From NCBI RefSeq assembly GCF_000472965.1, contig NZ_AXAU01000011.1:176373-240372 (forward strand): a stretch of DNA of 64,000 nt. The letters are read 5' to 3'. Under the pieces are notes generated by a model. It searched no databases. It worked only from the letters and a program-made list of their open reading frames with translations, and was not told where the DNA came from. The stretch is from Bradyrhizobium murdochi (GTDB taxonomy: Bacteria; Pseudomonadota; Alphaproteobacteria; Rhizobiales; Xanthobacteraceae). Made by a program: the position numbers and the translations under genes. Below, one piece after another: positions 26,701 to 34,373 of this stretch. Position 1 is the first letter of the stretch, and each line of letters starts with the position of its first letter.

Positions 26701-27330
26701 ATGTTGTTCAGGGGACAGGGGAAGGGACTGGCGGTTATCGCCGTCCTGATAGGGATGAACGCTTCGATGAGCGTCTCGGCGAAAGCCGGCGACGCGCTCT
26801 ATGCCAGCCTGGGCGACACTGCGCGTTCGCCGATCGGCTGGGTCGAATTCTGCGCCGAAAACACGGGCGAGTGCCGCGGCGGAGCTTCACAGCCGCGCGA
26901 CATCGTGATGTCGCAGACGGCTTGGCGGGATCTGCTGCGGGTCAACAAGTGGGTCAACGAGGCCATCAAGCCGATCACCGACATGGATCATTGGGGCGTG
27001 ATCGAGAAATGGTCGTTGCCGACGGACGGTTACGGTGACTGCGAGGACTATGTGCTTCTGAAGCGCAAGATGTTGATCGACGCCGGATGGCCGCGCGAGG
27101 CGCTGCTGATCACGGTGGTGCGCGACAAGAAGGGCGAAGGCCACGCAGTGCTGACGGTGAAGACCGACAAGGGCGAGTTCGTTCTCGATAACCAGAACGA
27201 AAACGTCCTGGCCTGGACCGAGACCGGCTACCGCTTCGTCAAGCGTCAGTCACAGAGCGACCCGAACATCTGGGTCTCGCTCGGTGACAGCCGCCCGGCG
27301 GTCGCCACTGCCTCGTCACGCGATCGATAA
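26701..27330 (+). CDS. Periplasmic transglutaminase-like cysteine protease (BTLCP/LapG family)
   Basis: 209 residues from ATG 26701; the longer frame to 26662 adds 13 residues without support. A signal peptide ends near VSAKAGD (about 27). The catalytic triad of the family is visible: Cys in YGDCEDYVLLKR, His in GHAVLTV and Asp in VLDNQNE. LapG of this family clips large adhesins in the periplasm under c-di-GMP control by LapD. No LapD or adhesin gene is in the window, but a tandem PilZ gene is next door. A strong terminator follows at 27402. Confidence 0.88.
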   Translation: MLFRGQGKGLAVIAVLIGMNASMSVSAKAGDALYASLGDTARSPIGWVEFCAENTGECRGGASQPRDIVMSQTAWRDLLRVNKWVNEAIKPITDMDHWGVIEKWSLPTDGYGDCEDYVLLKRKMLIDAGWPREALLITVVRDKKGEGHAVLTVKTDKGEFVLDNQNENVLAWTETGYRFVKRQSQSDPNIWVSLGDSRPAVATASSRDR

Positions 27331-27700
27331 CGAGAGAAGGAATTTACCGACCCGCGACCCGGTCACATCCCCACCCCTCCCCGTCCCAGACCGGTTCGCG
27401 CGCGGCCAGGCTTCCCCCAAAGCCTGGCCGCAACTTTTTTGCGGCCTTTCACTCGCCCGTCCGGAAAGTACACGGTGCTGATCGGGTCGCCAGCTCATGC
27501 AGGGTTTGCATTTGCTGCAGGCTGACTGGTTTCAACCGAGGCTCAAGCGCGGCAGCGGCGCTGTGTGGTATTTCGATAAGGGATGACCTTTAGGCAAGTT
27601 GAGAGCATTTAAATCACCTATATGCTCACCAGCAGACAGACAGGACCGCCGGCTTGTCGCTCAAATTGGTCCTCAATTTTTCGTCGGCTGGAGGCCCAAG
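27331..27700. other. 370-bp gap with a terminator and possible small RNA
   Basis: After the protease stop comes a CCGGTC ... GACCGG stem (about 27359-27394) whose loop is very C-rich (CCCCACCCCTCCCCG). A perfect terminator follows at once. The C-rich loop is complementary to SD sequences. The rest (27441-27700) shows no structure beyond the SD of the next gene. Confidence 0.35.
27402..27440 (+). terminator. Strong factor-independent terminator
   Basis: Perfect 12-bp stem GCGGCCAGGCTT / AAGCCTGGCCGC with loop CCCCCA, followed by AACTTTTTTG. It ends the protease transcript or a small RNA made from the gap. Confidence 0.75.
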
Positions 27701-27913
27701 ATGATCCATGTGGACGACCGTACCGCGGCAACTCTGGATGTGGTTCTGGAAGAAGCTTGCAGGGGATTGAAGCACGGCGGCGACCACGAAACCCGAAAAA
27801 AGATTGCCACGAAACTCATTCAAGCTGCCAGGAAGGGAAATACCACTCTCGGCGGCCTGAAGGCTGTGGCTGATCGAGCCCTGATGGAGATGGTCCACCG
27901 CAAATCGGCCTGA
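27701..27913 (+). CDS. Small conserved-looking helical protein
   Basis: 70 residues from ATG 27701 with GGAGG six to seven bases upstream. It is predicted mostly helical and charged: EEACRGLKHGGDHETRKK and IATKLIQAARKGNTTLGGL. No motif or signal peptide is recognised. Lengthening the frame upstream gives an unrelated Cys-rich stretch, so the SD-linked ATG is chosen. Small proteins like this are frequent in bradyrhizobia; function unknown. Confidence 0.65.
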   Translation: MIHVDDRTAATLDVVLEEACRGLKHGGDHETRKKIATKLIQAARKGNTTLGGLKAVADRALMEMVHRKSA

Positions 27914-27989
27914 CGGCGATTTCGATGAGGCGCAAATGAACCGCGACGGCCCCTGGGCCGCCGCGCGTTATCGTGTTTTGATCTGACGA

Positions 27990-28307
27990 CTACGCCGCTA
28001 GCGCTACGCGCGAGGTCGATTTTCGCCGCATCGGCTTGCCGCCTGGCGATCCCGGCGGTTTGCGGTCGAGCATCGAAAGCGCTTCGAGAACCTCATCGAT
28101 GGTCACGAGGCGCCTCGCGCCCGCCAGCTCGCGCAGCGCGGGATTCGAAGTCACGGCCGCCGCATCTGAGGCCCAGGACGCCAGGATAGCGCGCTTTTCG
28201 CTCAGCGACAGTGTCGCGTCGGCGACCACATCGCGCGGATGGTCGAACACGGTCGCCGGATGCAGAACGGCATTCAGGTCAAAGACATTGTCCGTCTGAT
28301 CGATCAT
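27990..28307 (-). CDS. Small hypothetical protein upstream-paired with hsp20
   Basis: 105 residues. ATG 28307 has GGGAGGATGAACCG just before it, a good SD. The protein is helical: DVVADATLSLSEKRAILASW, then a VTIDEVLEALSMLDRK segment and a basic Pro/Gly-rich tail. No family recognised. It is 83 bp downstream of the hsp20 gene on the same strand and could be co-transcribed from the heat-shock promoter. Confidence 0.65.
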   Translation of the reverse strand: MIDQTDNVFDLNAVLHPATVFDHPRDVVADATLSLSEKRAILASWASDAAAVTSNPALRELAGARRLVTIDEVLEALSMLDRKPPGSPGGKPMRRKSTSRVALAA

Positions 28308-28390
28308 CGGTTCATCCTCCCTAAAGATAGAAGGCGCTTCGCGCCCGCAATGCTCGGCGGAAGCCTTTCCCTTCGCCGGGCGCGACGGCC

Positions 28391-28846
28391 TTAGGCCGCC
28401 TTCGCCTCGATCTGCTGGATGTTGCTCGGCGCCGCGCCATTGATGGCGATGCGACGTGGCTTCATCGCTTCCGGGACCTCCCGGAACAGCTCGATCCGAA
28501 GCAAACCGTCCTCAAACGATGCGCTCTTCACCTGCACATGATCGGCAAGGCTGAACTGGCGCTTGAACGGACGTGCGGAGATGCCCTGGTAGAGATATTC
28601 GCGTTGGGTCTTGTCGGCCTTGCGGCCCTCGATCGTCACCGTGTTCTGCTCGGCGGTGACCGAAATCTCATCGGTCGAAAAGCCGGCGACGGCGAGCGAG
28701 ATCTGGTAGCGATCTTCGCCCAGACGTTCGATATTGTAGGGAGGGTAATTATCCTCGCCTGCGCGTTGCGCGGTTTCGACGAGGTCGAAAAGGCGGTCGA
28801 AGCCAATGGTCGAACGCCAAAGGGGTGTGAAGTCGTATGTGCGCAT
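28391..28846 (-). CDS. Small heat-shock protein, Hsp20 (IbpA-like)
   Basis: 151 residues with one alpha-crystallin domain (about 40-130). Markers are NIERLGEDRYQISLAVAGF, the VTIEGRKAD strand, YLYQGISARPFKRQFSL, and a C-terminal anchor near RIAINGAAP. It is an ATP-independent holdase that keeps unfolding proteins soluble. ATG 28846 lies 9 nt after TGGAGG, and this SD is buried in a ROSE-type RNA thermometer; a sigma-32-type promoter lies further upstream. So it should be induced both at transcription and translation by heat. Confidence 0.95.
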   Translation of the reverse strand: MRTYDFTPLWRSTIGFDRLFDLVETAQRAGEDNYPPYNIERLGEDRYQISLAVAGFSTDEISVTAEQNTVTIEGRKADKTQREYLYQGISARPFKRQFSLADHVQVKSASFEDGLLRIELFREVPEAMKPRRIAINGAAPSNIQQIEAKAA

Positions 28847-28955
28847 AGCCAAATCCTCCAAAGAGCAAGTTGGTTACGAGCGGCACCGGACACGACCGGT
28901 GCCCGTCGCAGGACCGGACCCCAAAGGCGCCCGGACCGCTGCCCATCGGCGGCAG
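28847..28955 (-). ncRNA. ROSE-type RNA thermometer in the hsp20 leader
   Basis: The leader ends CTTGCTCTTTGGAGGATTTG, carrying the conserved TTGCT that pairs with the SD (TGGAGGA) in ROSE elements of rhizobial small-heat-shock genes. Upstream lies a GGTCCGGGCGCC-TTTG-GGGTCCGGTCC hairpin and a further CACCGGTCGTGTCCGGTG hairpin, giving the multi-stem layout. Length (about 105 nt) fits. Confidence 0.85.
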
Positions 28956-28960
28956 CAAAA

Positions 28961-28989
28961 AAATTGGAAAACCGCGATTTGGTTTCAAG
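28961..28989 (-). promoter_or_regulatory. Sigma-32-type heat-shock promoter
   Basis: CTTGAAA (28989-28983), 15-bp spacer, CCAATTT (28967-28961). The -35 is a perfect RpoH match and the -10 a partial one. Start of transcription would be about 28953, directly before the ROSE stems. Confidence 0.65.
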
Positions 28990-29056
28990 GCCGCCGACAA
29001 AATTTTTTAGGCGGCCTAGCTGCCGGGCCGTCCCGCCCAGCGCCCGTTGCACCGGC

Positions 29057-30760
29057 CTAGCCCTCCGGCATCCAGAACGAGAGCATGCGTTTGGTTTCGC
29101 CGGTCTTTCGGCGCCGTTGCCAATTCGGGTTGCGCGAGAGAAATTGAAACGGGTCCCTGTGCTCTCTCGCGGCCTCTTCGAGATAGGCCCGCCAGCGATA
29201 GTGACTGTAGGTCTGCATCGCGTTGATCGTATAGTGCATCGCGATCTCGCGATGGCCGCGAATGACCAGAAAATTCTCATCGTTCTTGCCGCTCGCAGAC
29301 TTTGAGAAATTGTGCGAGCCCGTGACGACGATGGGATCGTCGCCGAACGGGTCGATCACAATCATCTTTGAATGTGTAATGGCATGGCCGATATTTGCCC
29401 GGAACTCTGCCGCCGTGCCCTCCACCGCCCATTCTCCAACCGTCTTCCTGACTCCTGTTGCCTGCGCGGAATCGAGAAAGAAATCCTCGGCGTTCTGTTT
29501 CAGGAGTTTGAATTCTTCCGCGCCTGTGCTGGTAAATTGCGTCGCCACGCCACGCACGTACAAGTCCTTTTCCTCCTGCATCCGAAGCAGGGTACGCACA
29601 GGCTCATTGCCCGGCTGAAACATCACGAAGAGCACACCTTGTTTTGCGTTCGTCACGAGATCGACGAGTTCCTCGATATCGATCTCTCCGCTCAATTTGG
29701 TGAACCAGCTATCGACTGTGGCGTCGCCGAGCGGAATTCCTCGTTTCGGCCGGTTGTTTGAGGCTAGGAGTTCGTCGGACACGACATCGCCCGCTTCTGC
29801 CAGGAGCTGGAACTGAGCCTCGAATCGCTCCGCCAGCTCTTCGTGAATCAGCATGATTCCGTTGTTGAGCTGAGTACAGAGACCGGTCGGCGTCCAATTG
29901 GTGCTGCCGGTCCAGACCTTTTCCGGCTTGAACCCGCCCGCTGTCCGGCGGCCCAGAACCACGAACTTGTTGTGCGCGAGGGCTTTCGGTGCGAGAAAAC
30001 GATCGTGAACCACGACGCCAGCGTCGGTCAGCCGGGTTCGCGCCTCTTCATTCTCGTCCTCTCCCTCCACCTCAACGCTGCCGTTGGCCAGCACGACATG
30101 CGCGCGCTCGCCTATCGCAACGAGACCATCCACCAGTTCCTCGTCGCTCAGCTCGTATAATGCGGCATGGAGTTCAAGCCCGTCATCATCCGCCACTTCG
30201 GCCATCATCTGCAGCATGGTCTCGCGCAGCGTTCCGCCAAGGAAGGCTCGGGCTTCGCGGTCAACCTCCTGGCTGACAATGACGGCCGTCTCTTTCAGCT
30301 CCGCAAGGGTGATGCCCTTGCGCTTCATGTAGCGCGCCATGAATTGCGACAGCACGTAACCACGGTTGAAGTGCACGCTCACGCCGTCGCCGCAGTCCGC
30401 GCTGAGGGTCAGCGTTCTCGACCATTCACTCGACGGCCCGTCATGCAGCTTGCCATCGGCGCCCACCACCCTGGCAACCACGCGATATGCGATCACATCG
30501 CCCAGATCGGCTGCGTGATCGGTCCAATCATAGCGCTGAAACGGCCAGATCTGAGAAGAGCGTGAGGTAAACTGATTACCGTCGCCGTCGACTTCGACGT
30601 CGTCTTCGAAGCCGACGCGGTTCGACAGATATTTGGGCTCCGCGTCGCCCCGCCGGCATTCGATGGCGAATCCCAGGCATCCCGGAATGTCATCGGCGTG
30701 CGTCCAGACAAGGTGCACGTCATCGGCATTCGAAAACACTTTGAGATGGATCTCCGACAT
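29057..30760 (-). CDS. Phospholipase D-like protein with one degenerate HKD motif
   Basis: About 567 residues from ATG 30760 (GGGGGCGGGA before it; ATG 30772 is an alternative). The N-terminal 110 residues look like a fibronectin-like beta domain. Two PLD halves follow. The second has a full HSKMIVID (about 465) and GSHNFSKSA. The first has HNKFVVLG (about 264) and TGSTNWT, but the Asp of HxKx4D is Gly. PLD enzymes use both His, which are present. There is no signal peptide, so cytoplasmic action is likely: a nuclease or lipase-type phosphodiesterase. It lies upstream of hsp20 on the same strand. Confidence 0.8.
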   Translation of the reverse strand: MSEIHLKVFSNADDVHLVWTHADDIPGCLGFAIECRRGDAEPKYLSNRVGFEDDVEVDGDGNQFTSRSSQIWPFQRYDWTDHAADLGDVIAYRVVARVVGADGKLHDGPSSEWSRTLTLSADCGDGVSVHFNRGYVLSQFMARYMKRKGITLAELKETAVIVSQEVDREARAFLGGTLRETMLQMMAEVADDDGLELHAALYELSDEELVDGLVAIGERAHVVLANGSVEVEGEDENEEARTRLTDAGVVVHDRFLAPKALAHNKFVVLGRRTAGGFKPEKVWTGSTNWTPTGLCTQLNNGIMLIHEELAERFEAQFQLLAEAGDVVSDELLASNNRPKRGIPLGDATVDSWFTKLSGEIDIEELVDLVTNAKQGVLFVMFQPGNEPVRTLLRMQEEKDLYVRGVATQFTSTGAEEFKLLKQNAEDFFLDSAQATGVRKTVGEWAVEGTAAEFRANIGHAITHSKMIVIDPFGDDPIVVTGSHNFSKSASGKNDENFLVIRGHREIAMHYTINAMQTYSHYRWRAYLEEAAREHRDPFQFLSRNPNWQRRRKTGETKRMLSFWMPEG

Positions 30761-31049
30761 TCCCGCCCCCATTGAAGCAAATTGGCGCTGAAGGAATTCG
30801 CCTGACTTGCGATCCAGCTACATGGATTGGCTACTGTGTCATTCGCCTCTAGTGCATCTGGTATCGCATACAGATACAACGGCTGGATGAAGGTTGTTTT
30901 GGAACGTATCACAGCGCTTGCGTGTGTTATGCATGAAATAGGGATGCCGCCGCCATTTCGGGGTTTTACGCGCGGCACGTTCGGCTATCGCCTTTTGCGG
31001 TGCCGGACCGGCGTGCGATGATGGCCGGCGCCCCCCGGGAGAACGCATC

Positions 31050-31937
31050 TTGGCTCACAGCGAGATCGACGCCATCCGCGCATTGCTAGGCTCGAAGCCG
31101 CGACCGGTCGGATGGTCGGAGCGGCGGCAACGGCTCGACGAGGTCGGATCGACCTGGCCGGTGGCCACGGACGTTCAATGCGAGGCCGTCGACTGCAACG
31201 GCGTCGCCGGCGAGTGGTCGATCGTGCCCGGCAGCGAGAAGTCGCTGGTGCTGCTGTATTTCCACGGCGGCGGATACTGCTCCGGCTCGATTGCCAGTCA
31301 CCGCCGACTGGTGACGGAAGCCGGGCGCGCCACGGGCATGCGGACGCTGGCGATCGACTACCGGCTTTCCCCTGAACATCCCTACCCCGCCGCCCATGAA
31401 GACGCGCTGACGGTATGGCGTTTCCTGCGCAAGCAAGGCATTCCGGCAATGAGCATCGCGGTCGGCGGCGACAGCGCCGGCGGTAACCTGACGCTTGGGC
31501 TGATCAACCGGCTGCGCGCGGCAGGAGAGCCGCTGCCCGCCTGTGCGTGGCTGATCTCGCCGTGGACCGATCTGACCATGTCAGGCAGCACGCTCGCGAC
31601 CAAGGACGCCGTCGATCCGCTGATCCATAAGGCGTATCTTGATGAGCTCGCCGACGCCTATGCGGCGCCATCCATCGACCGCCGCGATCCGCTAATCTCA
31701 CCCCTGTTCGCTGATCTCAGGGGTTTTCCGCCGGCCCTGATTCAGGTCGGCTCGGCCGAAACGTTGCTCGCAGACGCGACCCAGCTCGCTTTGGCGGCTG
31801 GGGTGGCCGATGTCGATGTGACGCTGCAAATCTGGCCGCACATGATCCATGCATGGCCGGTCTGGAATGCGAATCTCACGGACGGCCGTCGCGCCCTCGC
31901 ATTCGCCGGCCAGTTCATCCGCACGCATATCCGTTAG
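31050..31937 (+). CDS. Alpha/beta hydrolase, HSL-type acetyl esterase
   Basis: 295 residues, the length of the hormone-sensitive-lipase esterase family. The oxyanion motif HGGGYCSGS (about 75) and the nucleophile elbow GGDSAGGN (Ser about 145) are intact, the C-terminal His sits in MIHAWPVW, and an acidic residue in SAETLLAD may complete the triad. TTG 31050 has GGGAGAA upstream. It would hydrolyse short-chain acyl esters. Monocistronic, with a weak terminator about 70 bp after the stop. Confidence 0.9.
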   Translation: MAHSEIDAIRALLGSKPRPVGWSERRQRLDEVGSTWPVATDVQCEAVDCNGVAGEWSIVPGSEKSLVLLYFHGGGYCSGSIASHRRLVTEAGRATGMRTLAIDYRLSPEHPYPAAHEDALTVWRFLRKQGIPAMSIAVGGDSAGGNLTLGLINRLRAAGEPLPACAWLISPWTDLTMSGSTLATKDAVDPLIHKAYLDELADAYAAPSIDRRDPLISPLFADLRGFPPALIQVGSAETLLADATQLALAAGVADVDVTLQIWPHMIHAWPVWNANLTDGRRALAFAGQFIRTHIR

Positions 31938-32005
31938 CCCCGGACGCCCTTTTGGGGCCATTCCTGCGGCCTAAACCCTCGGTCGAGAGCGGTTTTGCCC
32001 GCAAT

Positions 32006-32034
32006 CCCAGGCTCACCGGCAAATCCTGGGTTTT
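32006..32034 (+). terminator. Weak terminator-like hairpin after the esterase
   Basis: CCCAGG ... CCTGGG with a 13-nt loop, followed by TTTT. Confidence 0.35.
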
Positions 32035-32092
32035 AGCGATGTCCGGCCTGTGCTAATGGGAACTTTGAAATCACGTCCGGATTTGGAGTCGC

Positions 32093-32599
32093 ATGCTCGA
32101 ACTCGCCCCCCGGAGTGCCAGCCCTGTCGCGCGTATCGGCGGTCAGCCGATTGCGATCGCCGCTGCGGCTCTCGTCATTGTCGTGCTTGGCGTAAGCTCT
32201 ATCGCCCTGTGGCGCGCCTATACGGGCAGCACCCCCGAGACCGATCGCGCGGCCGCGACCCGCCAATTGCAGGCGCGCGCCGCGCAAGCGTCCGAGCAAC
32301 TGGTCGAGAAGGCCAAGGGCTTGGAAGCGACCCAGCAGGAATCGATCGACCAGTTGCAGGTGGTGCAGGATCAACTGCTCACCGTACGCCGCCTGCTAGC
32401 TGCGCAGCAGGCCGACACTAGGAAGCTTTCCGAACAGGTCGGAACGCTGACGGAAGCAATCGACGGCTTGCGACAATCCTTTGCCAGCGCGCAGGCCTCC
32501 GAACCCACCGCCGCTCCCGCGCCGCGCAAGCGATCAGCCAAGGCAAAGCCCCGCTCGGCCCGGAGCGTGAATCGCAGCCGCGCCAAGGGCCGCGGCTAG
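32093..32599 (+). CDS. Single-pass membrane protein with a coiled coil
   Basis: 168 residues. One hydrophobic helix (about 19-41, IAIAAAALVIVVLGVSSIAL) is followed by a long periplasmic or cytoplasmic coiled coil (55-140, Gln/Glu/Leu heptads) and a very basic Ala/Lys/Arg/Ser tail (150-168). GGAG precedes the ATG. The basic tail suggests contact with DNA, RNA or acidic lipids, and argues that the C-terminus is cytoplasmic. Function unknown. A good terminator lies 155 bp downstream. Confidence 0.7.
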   Translation: MLELAPRSASPVARIGGQPIAIAAAALVIVVLGVSSIALWRAYTGSTPETDRAAATRQLQARAAQASEQLVEKAKGLEATQQESIDQLQVVQDQLLTVRRLLAAQQADTRKLSEQVGTLTEAIDGLRQSFASAQASEPTAAPAPRKRSAKAKPRSARSVNRSRAKGRG

Positions 32600-33032
32600 T
32601 TGGTCTGGGCGCTCGGTGACGAAGTCGGGCATGGGGGGCGTATGGCCAACGCGGCTGCAACCAGCGGCGCCGCTCGGGCAATCCAGCGATGTTCATCCCT
32701 GATCCCGGATTGGGAATTGCATCATGCGGCCGGGCGACGGGATATTTTCGACCGTTGCGGCATGCGGCGCCGCAACTTTTTTCCGCGCTTTTGTGAACTG
32801 GATCACATATCTCCGGGTGAATCCCGGGCATCCTGCAGTTCACCGGATGGCGTGAGCCGATTTCAATATCCGGGGCTGGCAAGGTCGTTGACGGTATACT
32901 GCGTCGACGGCCTTGTTCTTTTGCGCCCCCTTGAGCGACCGCGGCTGCAAGCCCCGGCTGTGCAGCCGGTGTGATGGCAGGCAGCAAAAATCGCGCGCAG
33001 TACGCGACTGCGCACGAGGCTGTCGAAGTCGG
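32600..33032. other. 433-bp gap with a terminator
   Basis: Apart from the terminator at 32754-32782 there is a GAATCCCGGGCATCC-type palindromic patch near 32815-32835 and GC-rich unstructured sequence. The open frames here lack an SD and coding character. Confidence 0.4.
32754..32782 (+). terminator. Factor-independent terminator
   Basis: Perfect stem GTTGCGGC / GCCGCAAC with a 7-nt loop, followed by TTTTTT. Confidence 0.7.
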
Positions 33033-33185
33033 CTAACCGACCCGACCGCTCTTGCGATACGGTTTGGACATCTGATGCAGCTTGGACATCCTCTGTTCGA
33101 TTTCCCAGAACATCCAGATGAAGGCCGCAGCCAAACCAACCACGATACAAATGAATAACAACGTCAATGTCGGGACTGTGAGCAT
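33033..33185 (-). CDS. Small single-pass membrane protein
   Basis: 50 residues from ATG 33185, with AGGGA nine bases upstream (ATG 33194 is three codons longer). Residues 3-26 are a hydrophobic helix (TLTLLFICIVVGLAAAFIW) followed by an amphipathic basic tail (EQRMSKLHQMSKPYRKSGR). It is short, but the codon use and the SD look real. Function unknown. It lies in a cluster of small stress-type genes. Confidence 0.5.
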   Translation of the reverse strand: MLTVPTLTLLFICIVVGLAAAFIWMFWEIEQRMSKLHQMSKPYRKSGRVG

Positions 33186-33417
33186 GTTCAACATCCCTGA
33201 TACGATGCCAGCGGCATACCAGCGGATGGATCAAAATACGGCTTCGGTCCTGGAAAACGCCCGAGCGTATAGCCCCCGCGATTTGCCCTTCGAAGTGCTC
33301 GACGCTTTCGGCGTCGGATCCTCGCGGATCCCGGGTCAAATCTAGAACGAGTTCTCGGCGCTGGCTGGTACTATTTTGCTCGCTGCCCTGCGACCGGAGG
33401 TCGCTCGGGCATGGATT

Positions 33418-33846
33418 TTAGCAGCCGCGGCAAATGCCCTTTATCTTGCGTTCGATCGTCTTGTTTTCTTCGTTGATCGCAGCGTCTTCGCTCGTACTGC
33501 CCGATCTGGCCGAGCCGGTCGTCACGCCCCGGCCTGACGACTGGGCGGTGCCGGCAGTATTGGTGCCAGGCGGAGGCGGCTGCGCGAGTCCGGACGGATT
33601 TGCCGCGCCGCTCGGACCTTGGCCAGCATTGTTCACCCCACCCGGAGTCGTGGGACTTGGAGTTGTAGGACTTGGCGACACGCCGGTGACACCTGACGTA
33701 CCCACACCGGCCGAGCCTGCGCCCGGAGAGCCTGTGGTGCCGGGGCTGCCGGGTGATGTTCCGCCGACGCCCTGTGCAAATGAAGTGACCGGCGATATCA
33801 GGAGTGTGATTGCCGCGACAGCAGCGGCTGCAGACGCCAGCTTCAT
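33418..33846 (-). CDS. Secreted Gly/Ser/Thr/Pro-rich protein under an EcfG-type promoter
   Basis: 142 residues from ATG 33846 (AAGGAGA five bases before it). A signal peptide ends PVTSFAQG (about 25). The middle is low-complexity (GTSPGSPGTTGSPGAGS and SPSPTTPSPTTPGG). The conserved-looking C-terminus (INEENKTIERKIKGICRGC) ends with two Cys. An exact GGAAC-N16-CGTT promoter ends 23 bp upstream of the ATG, so the gene is probably part of the general stress regulon. Function unknown; perhaps a cell-envelope or matrix protein. Confidence 0.75.
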   Translation of the reverse strand: MKLASAAAAVAAITLLISPVTSFAQGVGGTSPGSPGTTGSPGAGSAGVGTSGVTGVSPSPTTPSPTTPGGVNNAGQGPSGAANPSGLAQPPPPGTNTAGTAQSSGRGVTTGSARSGSTSEDAAINEENKTIERKIKGICRGC

Positions 33847-33868
33847 CGGAAATCTCCTTTTTGGAAGC

Positions 33869-33893
33869 AACGACAGCGCCCTGGCATAGTTCC
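33869..33893 (-). promoter_or_regulatory. EcfG (general stress sigma factor) promoter
   Basis: GGAAC (33893-33889), exactly 16 bp, CGTT (33872-33869): the full alphaproteobacterial EcfG consensus. Predicted transcription start is about 33862, leaving a 16-nt leader with the SD. Confidence 0.7.
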
Positions 33894-33958
33894 TGCCGGA
33901 ACGATTCTACTGCCAGATCATTCATTCACATCCGCTCGACGGCCGGAGTGGCCAGGCT

Positions 33959-34186
33959 TTGCGCAAATTGATCGCCTTCGACGACGACACATTCGACAAG
34001 CTCAAGCAGCTTGCACGTGACCGGATGGCGACCTTTCAGGAACTGGCTGACGAAGCCTTTGCGGACCTCTTGAAGAAGCACGGCATCCCCATCGACCTCA
34101 AGGACGCGCTGCGGAAAAGCGCAGCCGCTTCCAACGAAGCGACGGCGAAAAGAACCAGATCGAAAACCCGAAAGGCGGCATCATGA
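33959..34186 (+). CDS. Small protein, possibly ribbon-helix-helix-like
   Basis: 75 residues from TTG 33959. The first 45 residues (MRKLIAFDDDTFDKLKQLA, then a TFQELADEAFADLLKKHG helix) resemble a beta-helix-helix DNA-binding fold of the RHH type, followed by a basic tail (AKRTRSKTRKAAS). This is a structural guess; no close family is recognised. Its stop overlaps the next gene as ATGA, so the two small genes are coupled. Confidence 0.6.
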   Translation: MRKLIAFDDDTFDKLKQLARDRMATFQELADEAFADLLKKHGIPIDLKDALRKSAAASNEATAKRTRSKTRKAAS

Positions 34187-34353
34187 ATTCCGACTCCGAT
34201 CCTTTCGAGCAAGGCCAGCGCGCCGCGCGCCAGCACATTCCGGCGGAAGCCAATCCATATCGGGATGGCAGCGAGGAGCATGCGCTCTGGGCCGCCGGCC
34301 ATGAAAAGGTCGCCGGCCCCCCTCGCGAGGCGAACGAAAATGAAGGCGGCTGA
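34183..34353 (+). CDS. Small Rmf/CrpP-like protein
   Basis: 56 residues, starting at the ATGA overlap with the previous gene. The core FEQGQRAARQHIPAEANPYR ... HALWAAGHEKV has the spacing of the ribosome modulation factor family: GxxAA, a PY pair, then a WxxG motif (E. coli Rmf has G..AG....PY.......WLGGW). Rmf dimerises resting ribosomes. The match is weak but the genomic setting (heat-shock and EcfG genes) fits a stress role. Too short for standard gene-length cut-offs. Confidence 0.6.
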   Translation: MNSDSDPFEQGQRAARQHIPAEANPYRDGSEEHALWAAGHEKVAGPPREANENEGG

Positions 34354-34373
34354 GCCGCCGGAAGCTTTGATCG

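Noticed and set aside
30908..30932. EcfG-like promoter before the esterase gene
   Set aside because: GGAAC-N15-CGTG: wrong spacing and an imperfect -10.
33434..33889. 151-codon plus-strand frame
   Set aside because: Antisense of the secreted low-complexity gene, which has the signal peptide, SD and EcfG promoter.
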